From: JBBDWK01 sp040902885
Lineage (GTDB): Bacteria > Acidobacteriota > Terriglobia > Bryobacterales > Bryobacteraceae
Direction: 5' to 3'
Length of the DNA: 64,000 nt
Assembly: GCA_040902885.1 (NCBI GenBank)
Contig: JBBDWK010000065.1
Span: 47,613 to 111,612, forward strand
A program made the position numbers and the translations under genes. The notes beneath the pieces were generated by a model. It was not told where the DNA came from, ran no database searches, and saw only the letters and a program-made list of their open reading frames with translations. How positions within the stretch are numbered: the first letter of the stretch is position 1; every line of letters starts with the position of its first letter. Of this stretch, positions 24,873-33,410 are shown piece after piece.

Positions 24873-25909
24873 ATTGCGCTCCTATGCGCGGCCAGCTTCT
24901 TTTGGAAGCCCGGCCTATCGATGACTTCACGATTGACGATTCCGCCCGGCAGCTCCCCGCGGCTGATTGCCAAAACGTTCTGGCAGGCTTCCATGCCGTT
25001 GTCGCGCATGATCTCCTCGGTCCAGGCCAAGGCATGGGGGGTGACGATCACATTCTCGAGATCGAAAAGGGGATCGTTCGCGGGCGGCGGCTCCTGGGGA
25101 AAGACGTCGATGCCCGCGCCGGCGATGCGGTTTTCCCGCAGCGCCTCCACCAAAGCGGCGTGCTGTACGATGGGGCCTCGCGCCGTGTTGATGAAGTAGG
25201 CGCTGGGCTTCATGAGCGCAAATTCGCGCGCGCCGACCAAGCCGTGCGTGTGTTTGTTGAGCAGCGTGTTGACGGCCACGAAGTCGCTCTCGCGGAAGAC
25301 CCTGTCCATATCGACGATTTCCACCCCCAGGCCATCCACCTGCTCCTGTCGCACGTAGGGATCGCAGGCAATCATGCGGCTGAAGCCCAGAGGCCCGGCG
25401 AGGCGGAACATCTCGCGGGCGATGTTGCCGCAACCCACCGAACCCAGCACGTGCCCGGGAATGTTGCGGCCCAGCTTCGTGAGATCGCCGCGCCAGCCGC
25501 CGGCGCGCGTGAGGCGGTCTTGCCCGCGAAGATTTTTCAGAAGTGCGAACACCAGTGTGAGAATGGCCTCCGCTACCGGGCGGCGCACGGCATCCGGCGT
25601 AATAGCCAGCATCACGTCGGCTTCGGTGAGGGCGTCCACGTCGATCATGTCGTAGCCCACGCCCCAGCGCGCTACCAGCGCGAGACGTTCCACGCCCTTC
25701 AGACTCTCCGGCCCGATGTTCAGTGCGAGAGAGCAGATGGCGTCGAACTGGTTGAGCGCGTCCGGCGTGCCGATCTTGCCGGGTTGCGGCGGCATCGGGC
25801 AGCATTCGATCGCGGCGCCGATGAGCGCTTGGTCGATTACGGCCTCGAATTTTCCTTTGGCGTCAGTGTAAAAATCCGGTGTGAGTCCCAGGCGGAATTT
25901 GGATTTCAT
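24869..25909 (-). CDS. D-isomer-specific 2-hydroxyacid dehydrogenase
   Basis: A 346-residue NAD-dependent dehydrogenase of the phosphoglycerate dehydrogenase superfamily. Catalytic R244 (NTARGPIV), E273 (FPQEPP) and H292 (VTPHALAW) are all in place. The nucleotide-binding turn is LGSVGCGNIA (155-164), with the last glycine of GxGxxG replaced by alanine. It lies between the M14 peptidase (6 bp gap) and the aldolase (4 bp overlap), so the pair may convert a 2-oxo acid released by the aldolase. The true substrate is unknown. Confidence 0.92.
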   Translation of the reverse strand: MKSKFRLGLTPDFYTDAKGKFEAVIDQALIGAAIECCPMPPQPGKIGTPDALNQFDAICSLALNIGPESLKGVERLALVARWGVGYDMIDVDALTEADVMLAITPDAVRRPVAEAILTLVFALLKNLRGQDRLTRAGGWRGDLTKLGRNIPGHVLGSVGCGNIAREMFRLAGPLGFSRMIACDPYVRQEQVDGLGVEIVDMDRVFRESDFVAVNTLLNKHTHGLVGAREFALMKPSAYFINTARGPIVQHAALVEALRENRIAGAGIDVFPQEPPPANDPLFDLENVIVTPHALAWTEEIMRDNGMEACQNVLAISRGELPGGIVNREVIDRPGFQKKLAAHRSAI

Positions 25910-25915
25910 AATTTC

Positions 25916-28414
25916 TCATAATTTCCGGGCCGAGCCCAGATAGATCGCGTTTAACAGCAGCTTGAATGTACCGAACGACTGTCCCCGGAACTGCGGGCGG
26001 AACCCGAACAGCACCACCTTTCCCGCGCCATGCCGGGCTTCCAAAAGCGCGTGCTTTCCGGCTGCCACTTTCTCGCCGGAAAGCCAGCCGCTGGCCAGCA
26101 GGTTCTTCCCGGCAAAGCGCACCACCGAACGTACCTCCCGGTCTTCTTTGTTATACTCCGGCGCCAGGGCGATCTCGAAGGCCGTTCCGCCGCTAGAGAA
26201 GATGTAACTGTCTTTGGGCATGCCAAAGGCGAGGGGATGGGCCGTTTCCACGGTAGCGCGGAGAATCGACCCGGGGCAGTAGAAACCGGATGTTCCTTCC
26301 CCGCTGGAAGACCGAACCACGTTGCGGACCGGAAGCGGGAAGAACTGGATGGGCAGTTCGGTGGCCGAATCCAGCGCGATCAGCGTGCCGCCTTCCTGGA
26401 CAAATTTCTGAAGATTCGCAAGCCCGGCCGAGCCGATCCCGCCCGAGTACTCCGGTCTCTGCACGGCGGGCGGGGAGGTGCTCACCTGCCCGGCCCGCCC
26501 GGGCGAGACCTCGCCGCTGCGATGCCCATGCAGGATGGAGGCTGCCGTCTGCGCCGCGAGGATCACCGTATCGAAGCGCGCCTGCAGACCGCCCTTCTGG
26601 AAGTCTTCGTTATGGATGAGGGTATAGGGCACCTGGTAGCGGTCGAGGACCCATTGGGTCCAACCCTGATCCATGTTGGAGACCCACGGTTCGTAGAGAG
26701 CCACACGGGGCTGCCGCAATTCGAAAGCGGCCGGCGCATTGGAGTCGGTGACGATGGTTCCATCGGCCGCCCAGCGGACCGTTTGGCCGCGAGACAGGCG
26801 TTCGGCGACGGAGACGAACGATGCGTTTTCGCGATGGTCCAGGCCTGGGGTATAAGCCAGATCGGCCGTCTTGAGGCTGGCTTCAAATGGTTTGTCGATG
26901 CGGTCCACGCCGACGCCCATGTTCATGCTCAGCGTCCATCCGGCCACGTCGTAGGGCCGTTTCGTCGGTCCTGAAGTGCCCGCCCGCAGCTCCGGGTACT
27001 TCTGCGGCTCGAGCAGATCCATCAGATACGGCCGGAACGGCTGGCCCGCGGAAATCACGAACGCCCCCGCCCCATAGGACTTGCCGCCCGCCTGAAACGG
27101 GGCGTCCGCCCGGCGCACCTGGACCCCGGAGAGCGACAGCCGCTCCAGCATATCCAGCGCCGAGCCGCGGTCCCACTGCTCCGCGGGAATCACGTATGCG
27201 AAAGGATTGCCCTTCTGCCCGGCTTCAATGGACGCGCGCGCCAGTTGGTAGCTCTTGAGCAGGTAATCCGAGCGGCGCACGGCAGCCAGGTCGAGAATCG
27301 CGAAGTCCGCCGTCAGCATGTATTCGATGGCCTCGCGCACGCCCCATTTGCCGCCCATCCAGGGACGCTGATAGAAGACGCTGGGCTCGCGCGTGGGAAT
27401 GCCGTTCGCGAAGTTGTCCGGGAACTCCTTTGGCTCATATACGCGCGGCGTGGCGTAGACGTTGAGCGCGGTCTCGGTGAGAATTCCGTGCATGTTGTGA
27501 AACGCGGGAACCGAGCGCAGACCGCCGTTCCACCAGGCGTCGAAGCCATGGTAAGAGAGAATCCCGGGCTTTTCTTCGCGCGCGAAGCGCTCCTTCATAG
27601 TGGCTCCGATGATGTTGATGCCTTCCATCACCGGGGCCGGGATATGCGGGTTTAGCGGCTCCGCGTAGGGCGGGATGAAGATGCGCGCGGGGAAGGCCGG
27701 CGCCTGGTGCTGGTTATAGACGATGTGCGGAAACCACTCCCGAAACAGAAGGCGCGTCACATGCCGCGTCTCGGTCAGGTTGAGCATGAACCAGTCGCGG
27801 TTGTTGTCGTGTCCGGCATACTTCTGATAGAGCTGCGGCAAAGGCGCCAGCTCGTAGGGAGTGCCGATGTTCTTGCGGTACCAGTGTGCAATCCAGTCCA
27901 GGCCATCCGGATTGATAACCGGAATCTGCATCAGGATCACGTTCTCGCGAATTTTCCGGATCTCGTCCGTCTCGCCGGTCACCATGCGCCACGCCAGCTC
28001 GGGCGCGTGCTGCACGGGCGCCACCTCGCTTGCGTGCAACCCGGAATCGATCCACACCACGGACCGGCCTTCTTTGGCCAGAGCGCGCGCCTCTTCGGGC
28101 GTGGCTTGGCCCAGGGCCAGCCGGCGGCTGATTTCGCGGTATCTGTCGAGGCGCCTGAGGTTTTCCGAAGAGGAGAGAAAGGCGACATACATGGCCTTGC
28201 CGTGCGCGCTCTTGCCAAACTCGACCAGGCGGATGCGGTCGCTTCCAGCGGCCAGCTTCTTGAAATAGCCGATGACGTCGGCGTAGTCGGCCAGTTTGTA
28301 ATCTTCTCCGGGGACGTAGCCCAGATGTTCCTGAGGCGTAGGGACCGCCGCGAAGGCGACGGCAACCCAAAGGAGAATGGCAAGGAAACGCTTGCGAAGC
28401 ATGAAACGAATCAT
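25916..28414 (-). CDS. M14 family zinc carboxypeptidase with C-terminal extra domain
   Basis: An 832-residue exported metallopeptidase. After a signal sequence (about 1-24) comes the M14 catalytic domain with zinc ligands H127 and E130 in SGLHASEVAP, INPDGLDW, the NNRDWFMLN segment and QHQAPAFP. The second half (from about VALYEPWVSNMDQGWTQW) resembles a glutamine-amidotransferase-like fold seen in related acidobacterial M14 proteins. It probably trims peptides or peptidoglycan fragments outside the cytoplasm. AAGGAG lies 12 nt before the ATG, slightly far. It is the promoter-proximal gene of the trio with the dehydrogenase and aldolase. Confidence 0.9.
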   Translation of the reverse strand: MIRFMLRKRFLAILLWVAVAFAAVPTPQEHLGYVPGEDYKLADYADVIGYFKKLAAGSDRIRLVEFGKSAHGKAMYVAFLSSSENLRRLDRYREISRRLALGQATPEEARALAKEGRSVVWIDSGLHASEVAPVQHAPELAWRMVTGETDEIRKIRENVILMQIPVINPDGLDWIAHWYRKNIGTPYELAPLPQLYQKYAGHDNNRDWFMLNLTETRHVTRLLFREWFPHIVYNQHQAPAFPARIFIPPYAEPLNPHIPAPVMEGINIIGATMKERFAREEKPGILSYHGFDAWWNGGLRSVPAFHNMHGILTETALNVYATPRVYEPKEFPDNFANGIPTREPSVFYQRPWMGGKWGVREAIEYMLTADFAILDLAAVRRSDYLLKSYQLARASIEAGQKGNPFAYVIPAEQWDRGSALDMLERLSLSGVQVRRADAPFQAGGKSYGAGAFVISAGQPFRPYLMDLLEPQKYPELRAGTSGPTKRPYDVAGWTLSMNMGVGVDRIDKPFEASLKTADLAYTPGLDHRENASFVSVAERLSRGQTVRWAADGTIVTDSNAPAAFELRQPRVALYEPWVSNMDQGWTQWVLDRYQVPYTLIHNEDFQKGGLQARFDTVILAAQTAASILHGHRSGEVSPGRAGQVSTSPPAVQRPEYSGGIGSAGLANLQKFVQEGGTLIALDSATELPIQFFPLPVRNVVRSSSGEGTSGFYCPGSILRATVETAHPLAFGMPKDSYIFSSGGTAFEIALAPEYNKEDREVRSVVRFAGKNLLASGWLSGEKVAAGKHALLEARHGAGKVVLFGFRPQFRGQSFGTFKLLLNAIYLGSARKL

Positions 28415-28464
28415 GATAGCAGTAGTCTCCTTGCAGTGCGCCGATTAAAACAAAGGCCCGTGAG

Positions 28465-28626
28465 ATGCAATCTTCCAATGTTATGAAACAGCCCGACAAG
28501 AGCGAGATGGAACGGGATCAGCCGGACCGCGATCTCAGCAAAACCACAAGACCCGTCCCTTCCCAGGCCGAAGGGGACGAAGAGACGATAGACGAAGATC
28601 TCCGAAATAAGGAAGGAAAGCCGTAG
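28465..28626 (+). CDS. 53-residue acidic, disordered small protein
   Basis: A short frame reading MQSSNVMKQPDKSEMERD, then a proline- and charge-rich body and the end DEDLRNKEGKP. It has no hydrophobic core, so it is probably intrinsically disordered. AAGG is 8 nt before the ATG. It ends 37 bp before greA and could share or precede its transcription unit, although greA has its own TATAAT at 28645-28650. No family recognised. A non-coding reading of this interval is possible, but the codon pattern and ribosome site favour a gene. Confidence 0.55.
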   Translation: MQSSNVMKQPDKSEMERDQPDRDLSKTTRPVPSQAEGDEETIDEDLRNKEGKP

Positions 28627-28644
28627 CGCACACCCAACACGTCT

Positions 28645-28650
28645 TATAAT
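28645..28650 (+). promoter_or_regulatory. -10 hexamer TATAAT of greA
   Basis: Perfect TATAAT 13 nt before the greA ATG. The expected start leaves a leader of about 7 nt, and GAGAG overlaps it. A recognisable -35 is lacking. Confidence 0.55.
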
Positions 28651-28663
28651 GCTCAGAGAGTAG

Positions 28664-29134
28664 ATGATCGACATCAAGAAAAAATTGCAGGATGAGATCT
28701 CGGTGCTTGAATACGAGCTTCGATCGGAACTTCCCAAGGAGATCCTGAAGGCGAGGGCGCATGGCGATCTCAGTGAGAATGCGGAGTACCACGCGGCCAA
28801 GGAGCGCCAGGGTTTTGTCAACGCCCGCCTGAACCAGCTCAAGCAGCGCCTTGCGGAGATCTCGATGGTGGATTTTTCGAAGATTCCTCACGGCAAAGTC
28901 GGACTTGGTTCCCGCGTGGTCCTGCTGGATATGAAGAAAGAAGAAGAGTTGACCTATAACCTGGTGACCACCGAAGAAGCGGACGCCACGCAGGGTAAAA
29001 TCTCCACCAGTTCCCCGATCGGACGCGGCCTGCTCGGCAAAGAGGTCGGCGACGTGGTGAAGATTCAGATCCCGGGCGGCACCCGGGAGTTCGAAATTCT
29101 GCAGTTTGCCACAATCCACGATCAGGCCGAATAA
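28664..29134 (+). CDS. greA: Transcription elongation factor GreA
   Basis: Rescues backtracked RNA polymerase by stimulating RNA cleavage in its active site. The 156-residue protein has the N-terminal coiled coil (1-75) with the acidic tip DLSENAEYHAAKERQ and the C-terminal FKBP-like domain (80-155) with STSSPIGRGLLGKEVGDVV. Length and motifs are normal for GreA. Its stop overlaps the start of the DinB-like gene (TAATG), so the two are coupled. Confidence 0.96.
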   Translation: MIDIKKKLQDEISVLEYELRSELPKEILKARAHGDLSENAEYHAAKERQGFVNARLNQLKQRLAEISMVDFSKIPHGKVGLGSRVVLLDMKKEEELTYNLVTTEEADATQGKISTSSPIGRGLLGKEVGDVVKIQIPGGTREFEILQFATIHDQAE

Positions 29135-29706
29135 TGCAATACGATCGCATCGACATTCCCGCCCGCGAAGTGCCACGAGCCGCGGCGCCAGCGTTACAAC
29201 ATCTTCTCGACACCTATGCCAGCGAGACAAACAAGACGGCCTCCGTGTGGCGCGCCTTCACGGCCGACGATCTGGTTTGGCGGCCCCATCCACGTTCCAG
29301 CACGATCGGAGAAATCATGAAGCATCAACTGCTGTCGGAGCACCGGTTCTTCGGCGACTTCCTCGGCAGTCCCGAGCCGCCTGCGCCGGAAACGCTTCCC
29401 GTCCAGCAGACGATCGATGGGTTTACGCTTCGGCTGGTGCAACTCGCTTCCGCTCGCCTGAGCTGGCTGAGCGCGAGGACAGAAGCGGAATGGCTGCAGA
29501 CGACCACCTTCTTCGATGTGCAGCGCGAGCGCATCTGGGTCTTCTGGCGGCGCATACTGCATAGCGCTCACCATCGAACCCAGCTCACAGTCTATTTGCG
29601 TCTGTTGAACAGAACTGTGCCGGCGATCTACGGACCCACGGCGGATGTAAGCTGGTCAGGCGCCGATCCTACGCTCACCGCGAAGGCGGCGGAACGTCGT
29701 GGCTGA
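29134..29706 (+). CDS. DinB/YfiT-like metal-binding protein
   Basis: A 190-residue four-helix bundle of the DinB-2 type, probably a metal-dependent thiol transferase or related enzyme of unknown substrate. Histidine ligands expected for the family are seen at MKHQLLSEHRFF and ILHSAHHRTQLTVYLRLL. It overlaps greA by one base, suggesting co-expression, though no functional link is obvious. It converges with acpS. Confidence 0.85.
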   Translation: MQYDRIDIPAREVPRAAAPALQHLLDTYASETNKTASVWRAFTADDLVWRPHPRSSTIGEIMKHQLLSEHRFFGDFLGSPEPPAPETLPVQQTIDGFTLRLVQLASARLSWLSARTEAEWLQTTTFFDVQRERIWVFWRRILHSAHHRTQLTVYLRLLNRTVPAIYGPTADVSWSGADPTLTAKAAERRG

Positions 29707-29727
29707 AGCTCACGGTTGAGTCGCAAA

Positions 29728-30105
29728 TCACCCTTCCAGGATCACGTGCGCGATCCCCAGCTGTTCGGTGTGGGAGAGCGACAAGGCGATCGATTTCACG
29801 CCCATCTGCGCGGCGATTTTCGCCGCTTCGCCGTGCAGCTCGAGAACCGGCCTTCCACCGGGCAGACGGCCCACCTCGAAGTCCCGCCACCGGACTCCCC
29901 GCTTCCAGCCAGTGCCGATGGCCTTCATGCCCGCTTCTTTAGCGGCGAAGCGCGCCGCGAAGCGCTCGTAGCGGTTGGCCTTGCTCTCCGCGTAAGCGAT
30001 CTCCCCGGGCGTGAAAACCCTCTCGACAAAGCGGCGGCCGTACTTTTCGATTGCCTGGCGGATGCGGTCCACTTCCGCCAGGTCGATGCCCGTTCCCAGA
30101 ATCAT
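29728..30105 (-). CDS. acpS: Holo-[acyl-carrier-protein] synthase AcpS
   Basis: Transfers the phosphopantetheine arm from CoA to acyl carrier protein. The 125-residue product has the standard motifs: MILGTGIDLAEVDRI (Mg ligand D8), RFAARFAAKEAGMKAIGTG with its catalytic Glu, and SLSHTEQLGIAHVIL. It starts 7 bp after the nikR stop on the minus strand, so both may share a transcript. Length is normal. Confidence 0.96.
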   Translation of the reverse strand: MILGTGIDLAEVDRIRQAIEKYGRRFVERVFTPGEIAYAESKANRYERFAARFAAKEAGMKAIGTGWKRGVRWRDFEVGRLPGGRPVLELHGEAAKIAAQMGVKSIALSLSHTEQLGIAHVILEG

Positions 30106-30112
30106 CGGAGTT

Positions 30113-30532
30113 TTACGGGAGACCGGCCCCAGAAGTAGTCAGCGTCAGGCGTCCGTGCTTGACTCCCTTGGTGCTGATCAGGGCATCGGCGATCTTCTTC
30201 ACAACTCCGGCGCGCCCGCGCACCACCAGCACCTCCAGGCAGTTGTCATGGTCCAGGTGAACGTGCATGGTGGAGAGGATCGAGCGGTGGTAGTCGTGCT
30301 GCAGGTCGGTCAGTTTTTCGCTGAGCAGCCGGACATGGTGATCGTAGACGAGCGTGACCGTCCCCACCACGTGGCTCTCCGGCGAGTCCCACGCTTTGCG
30401 GACGAGTTCTTCGCGAATCAGATCCCGAAAAGCTTCGGAACGGTTGGTGTAACCTCGTCCGGAGATCAACTCGTCGAACTTGTCCAGCAGGTCGGTATCG
30501 ATCGCCACGCCGATGCGGCTCAATTCGCTCAT
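30113..30532 (-). CDS. nikR: Nickel-responsive regulator NikR
   Basis: Nickel-dependent ribbon-helix-helix repressor. The N-terminal DNA-binding strand and helices (1-45: SRIGVAIDTDLLDKFDELI, then YTNRSEAFRDLIREEL) precede the ACT-like metal domain. The four nickel ligands are H79, H90, H92 and C98 (STMHVHLDHDNCLEV), matching H76, H87, H89 and C95 of the E. coli protein. A TATAAT lies 12-17 nt upstream with AGGAG next to the start. No nickel transporter or hydrogenase is in the window, so its targets are elsewhere. Confidence 0.95.
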   Translation of the reverse strand: MSELSRIGVAIDTDLLDKFDELISGRGYTNRSEAFRDLIREELVRKAWDSPESHVVGTVTLVYDHHVRLLSEKLTDLQHDYHRSILSTMHVHLDHDNCLEVLVVRGRAGVVKKIADALISTKGVKHGRLTLTTSGAGLP

Positions 30533-30665
30533 GGGCTCCTCAAGATTATAACCGGTAGTGCCTTCAAGGGATTGTCCGCGGGTGAGGACATGTGCGAATA
30601 TGAAGATTCATGGCGGCACACGCCTCTCACTACTATTTCGCCCAGCCGCCGGAGCTCGTCTATTG

Positions 30666-31088
30666 ATGTTCGCACGAGCGATGCGCGCCCGAGGCAGTCA
30701 GAGCCATCCCCTGAACACGGGCATAGCTCTGCTGATCTGCGCCATCACGGCGTCCAGCCTTTTTTACCCGGCACGCTACAATCGCCTCCGCAATTCGCGG
30801 TCGATCTCGAGCCGTACGGTGCGCGCCGCGGCCGAGTGCGATGCGGAAGCGATCCACGAGCAGCGGCCGCTCGACGACCGTGAGGCGAATGGCGCCTTAA
30901 TCGGCGAAGGGAAAACGGCAGCCAATGCCCTCCCGCCCGCTGTTGCGGCGTTTCCAGCCCAAACTCCGCTCGCACCACCGGTCTTGGCAATTGCTGCGCT
31001 TGCGCTCCCTGCCTTGCAGTCTCCCGCGCCTCAGCCGATCCTCGGCAAGGCCCTGTTTCAGCGTCCTCCGCCCGTTCTGGGCGCTTAA
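30666..31088 (+). CDS. Possible small secreted or membrane protein, proline/alanine rich
   Basis: An uncertain 140-residue reading frame. It has one N-terminal hydrophobic segment (about 20-35, TGIALLICAITASSLF) and a proline/alanine-rich C-terminal half. Third positions are GC-rich, as in real genes here, but no family is recognised and only a distant GGAG stands before the ATG. A competing minus-strand frame covers 30745-31290 but runs into the carbonic anhydrase gene. If neither is real, this 0.6-kb stretch between nikR and the carbonic anhydrase is non-coding. Confidence 0.3.
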   Translation: MFARAMRARGSQSHPLNTGIALLICAITASSLFYPARYNRLRNSRSISSRTVRAAAECDAEAIHEQRPLDDREANGALIGEGKTAANALPPAVAAFPAQTPLAPPVLAIAALALPALQSPAPQPILGKALFQRPPPVLGA

Positions 31089-31187
31089 TCCATAAACATT
31101 TTCGCGACGATATTCCGGCTGGGAGGAACAGCCGAGAAGCTCGTCCTGCGTGGGGTTTATCAACAGGGCAACAGGGAGAAAATTTCA

Positions 31188-31835
31188 ATGAAGAAGTTGA
31201 TTGAGGGAGTTTCCAAATTTCAACGCGATGTCTACCCGCGCCAACGGCAACTTTTCGAACGGCTCGCACAGAAGCAGCAGCCGAGCGCATTATTCATCAC
31301 GTGCTCGGACTCGCGAATCGACCCGACTCTGATCACGCAGACGATGCCGGGCGAGCTCTTCATCTGCCGCAACGTCGGAAACATGGTGCCGGCTCATGGC
31401 GAAGTTGCGGGCGGCGTCTCCGCAACTATCGAGTACGCGGTGATGGCCCTCAAAGTGAAGGCCGTCATAGTATGCGGCCATTCGGGTTGCGGCGCCATGC
31501 ACGGACTGCTGAGCCCGGAGAAGGTCGCCTCCATGCCTTCCGTGGCCTCCTGGCTTAAGTACGGCGAGACGGCCCGGTTCGTCGTCGAACAGAACTACAC
31601 CGGCCTTCCGACAGAGCAGCGGCTGGTCGCGATCACGGAACAGAACGTGATTGCGCAAATCAACAATCTCAAGACCCATCCCGGCGTTGCCGCGGCGGTG
31701 CAGCGCGGAGATCTCGAATTGCATGGCTGGTACTACGAGATCGAAACCGGCGCCGTTTCCGCGTTCTCGCCTGGCGCCCGCCAGTTCGTACCCGTAGGCG
31801 AAGAGGTTGCGATAGTGGCCGGAAAATCGGAGTAA
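31188..31835 (+). CDS. Beta-class carbonic anhydrase
   Basis: Interconverts CO2 and bicarbonate. Zinc ligands C39, H98 and C101 and the catalytic dyad D41-R43 are present (TCSDSRIDP and CGHSGCGAM). The 215-residue length fits the prokaryotic beta-CA clade. GGGAG lies 9 nt before the ATG. It is followed after 6 bp by a SulP transporter gene, the common pairing for bicarbonate supply, and then by Usp and DUF2490 genes, all overlapping or nearly so. Confidence 0.95.
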   Translation: MKKLIEGVSKFQRDVYPRQRQLFERLAQKQQPSALFITCSDSRIDPTLITQTMPGELFICRNVGNMVPAHGEVAGGVSATIEYAVMALKVKAVIVCGHSGCGAMHGLLSPEKVASMPSVASWLKYGETARFVVEQNYTGLPTEQRLVAITEQNVIAQINNLKTHPGVAAAVQRGDLELHGWYYEIETGAVSAFSPGARQFVPVGEEVAIVAGKSE

Positions 31836-31841
31836 GGGCGC

Positions 31842-33410
31842 ATGAATCGGGAAACGTTCGCGAAGGATTTTCTCGCATCGATCGTCGTCTTTCTGGTCGC
31901 TCTCCCACTGTGCCTCGGCATTGCCATCGCGTCGGGCGTGCCGCCCGCGGCCGGGCTGATCACCGGGATCGTCGGCGGCCTTGTAGTCGGGTTGTTCTCG
32001 GGGTGCCCGCTGCAGGTAAGCGGTCCCGCGGCCGGGCTGGTGGTCGTCGTCTACCAGGTTGTCCAGGAGCAGGGGATCGAGATGCTGGGGCCGCTGGTGA
32101 TGATGGCCGGTCTCATTCAGCTTCTGGCCGGCATGGTGAAGGTGGGCCAGCTCTTCCGTGCCATTTCCCCTTCCGTCATCTACGGCATGCTGGCGGGAAT
32201 CGGGATTTTGATTTTCGCCAGCCAGTTCCACGTGATGGTGGACGACTCCTCCAAGGGAACGGGACTGGAGAATCTGCTGTCCATACCCGCGGCAGTTGCG
32301 AAAGGCGTCTGGCCGGTGGAAGGAGACAGCCACCATCTGGCCGCATTTGTCGGCGTGGCGACCCTTCTCGTGCTGCTTGCCTGGAACCAGTTCGCGCCCA
32401 AAAGGCTGAAGCTGATTCCCGGCGCCCTGGTGGCGGTGATAGCGGCGACAATCATCGCCGCCGCGGCCTCGCTCCCCATTCGTTACGTGGAAATTCCAAC
32501 CAACCTCTGGGCGTCCATTCAATGGACCACTCTGGATACACTCGCTAAGCTGCTGACGCCGCGGATGATTCTGCAGGCCGCGGCGATGGCCTTCGTGGCC
32601 AGCGCGGAGACTCTTTTGTGCGCCACCGCCGTCGATCAGATGCACGACGGTCCCAGGACCAAGTACGACCGCGAGCTTTCCACCCAGGGCGTCGGCAACA
32701 TGTTGTGCGGATTGCTTGGCGCCGCCCCGATGACCGGCGTGATCGTTCGCAGCGCGACCAACGTGAACGCGGGCGCTAAGACGCGTGCATCCGCTGTGAT
32801 GCACGGCGTGTGGCTCCTCGCGCTGGTGGTTGCCCTGCCCGGCGTGCTGCGGATGGTGCCGACGGCCAGCCTGGCCGCAATTCTCGTATACACCGGCTAC
32901 AAGCTGGTGAATCCCGCGAACGTCCGCCGGCTGCTCCGTTACGGTGGCACCCCGGTCGTCATCTACGCCGCTACCGTTTCCATGATCGTCGCCACGGACC
33001 TTCTTACGGGCATTCTCACGGGCCTCGCGCTTTCGTTCATCAAGCTGATCTATGTGCTCACGCACATGGGAGTTCGCGTAATTAAGGACCCGGCCGGGAA
33101 CCGGGTGGATCTGCACATGAGCGGCGCGGCCACGTTCATCCGTCTGCCGAAGCTGGCGGACGCTCTGGAATCGATTCCTCGCGGGATGGAAGCGCATGTG
33201 CACTTCCAGAAACTGGACTACATCGACCATGCCTGTCTCGATGCATTGCGAAGCTGGGAGCAGCAGATGACGAACAGGGGATCGAAGGTCTTTGTCGAAT
33301 GGGAGGAACTGATGGGCATGTACAGGGAGAGCAACAGTCTCGCGGGAAGCCCGCGGGGTCGCGCAACCGAAACCGGGGAGGAAACGACCATTCATGCCGG
33401 TGATCGGTAA
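31842..33410 (+). CDS. SulP family anion (bicarbonate/sulfate) transporter with STAS domain
   Basis: A 522-residue inner-membrane transporter with about 11-12 helices (residues 10-400), including the SulP-type core PLCLGIAIASGVPPAAGLITG and AAPMTGVIVRSATNVNAGAKTR, and a short C-terminal STAS domain (about 415-495, ATFIRLPKLADALESIP). Direct linkage to a beta carbonic anhydrase suggests Na+-dependent bicarbonate uptake of the BicA type rather than sulfate uptake; this is inference. The gene overlaps the next one by 17 bp. Confidence 0.92.
   Translation: MNRETFAKDFLASIVVFLVALPLCLGIAIASGVPPAAGLITGIVGGLVVGLFSGCPLQVSGPAAGLVVVVYQVVQEQGIEMLGPLVMMAGLIQLLAGMVKVGQLFRAISPSVIYGMLAGIGILIFASQFHVMVDDSSKGTGLENLLSIPAAVAKGVWPVEGDSHHLAAFVGVATLLVLLAWNQFAPKRLKLIPGALVAVIAATIIAAAASLPIRYVEIPTNLWASIQWTTLDTLAKLLTPRMILQAAAMAFVASAETLLCATAVDQMHDGPRTKYDRELSTQGVGNMLCGLLGAAPMTGVIVRSATNVNAGAKTRASAVMHGVWLLALVVALPGVLRMVPTASLAAILVYTGYKLVNPANVRRLLRYGGTPVVIYAATVSMIVATDLLTGILTGLALSFIKLIYVLTHMGVRVIKDPAGNRVDLHMSGAATFIRLPKLADALESIPRGMEAHVHFQKLDYIDHACLDALRSWEQQMTNRGSKVFVEWEELMGMYRESNSLAGSPRGRATETGEETTIHAGDR

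Noticed and set aside
31290..33395. 701-codon open frame on the minus strand
   Set aside because: It lies opposite carbonic anhydrase and SulP genes and its product is His/Arg/Gly-rich with no domain.
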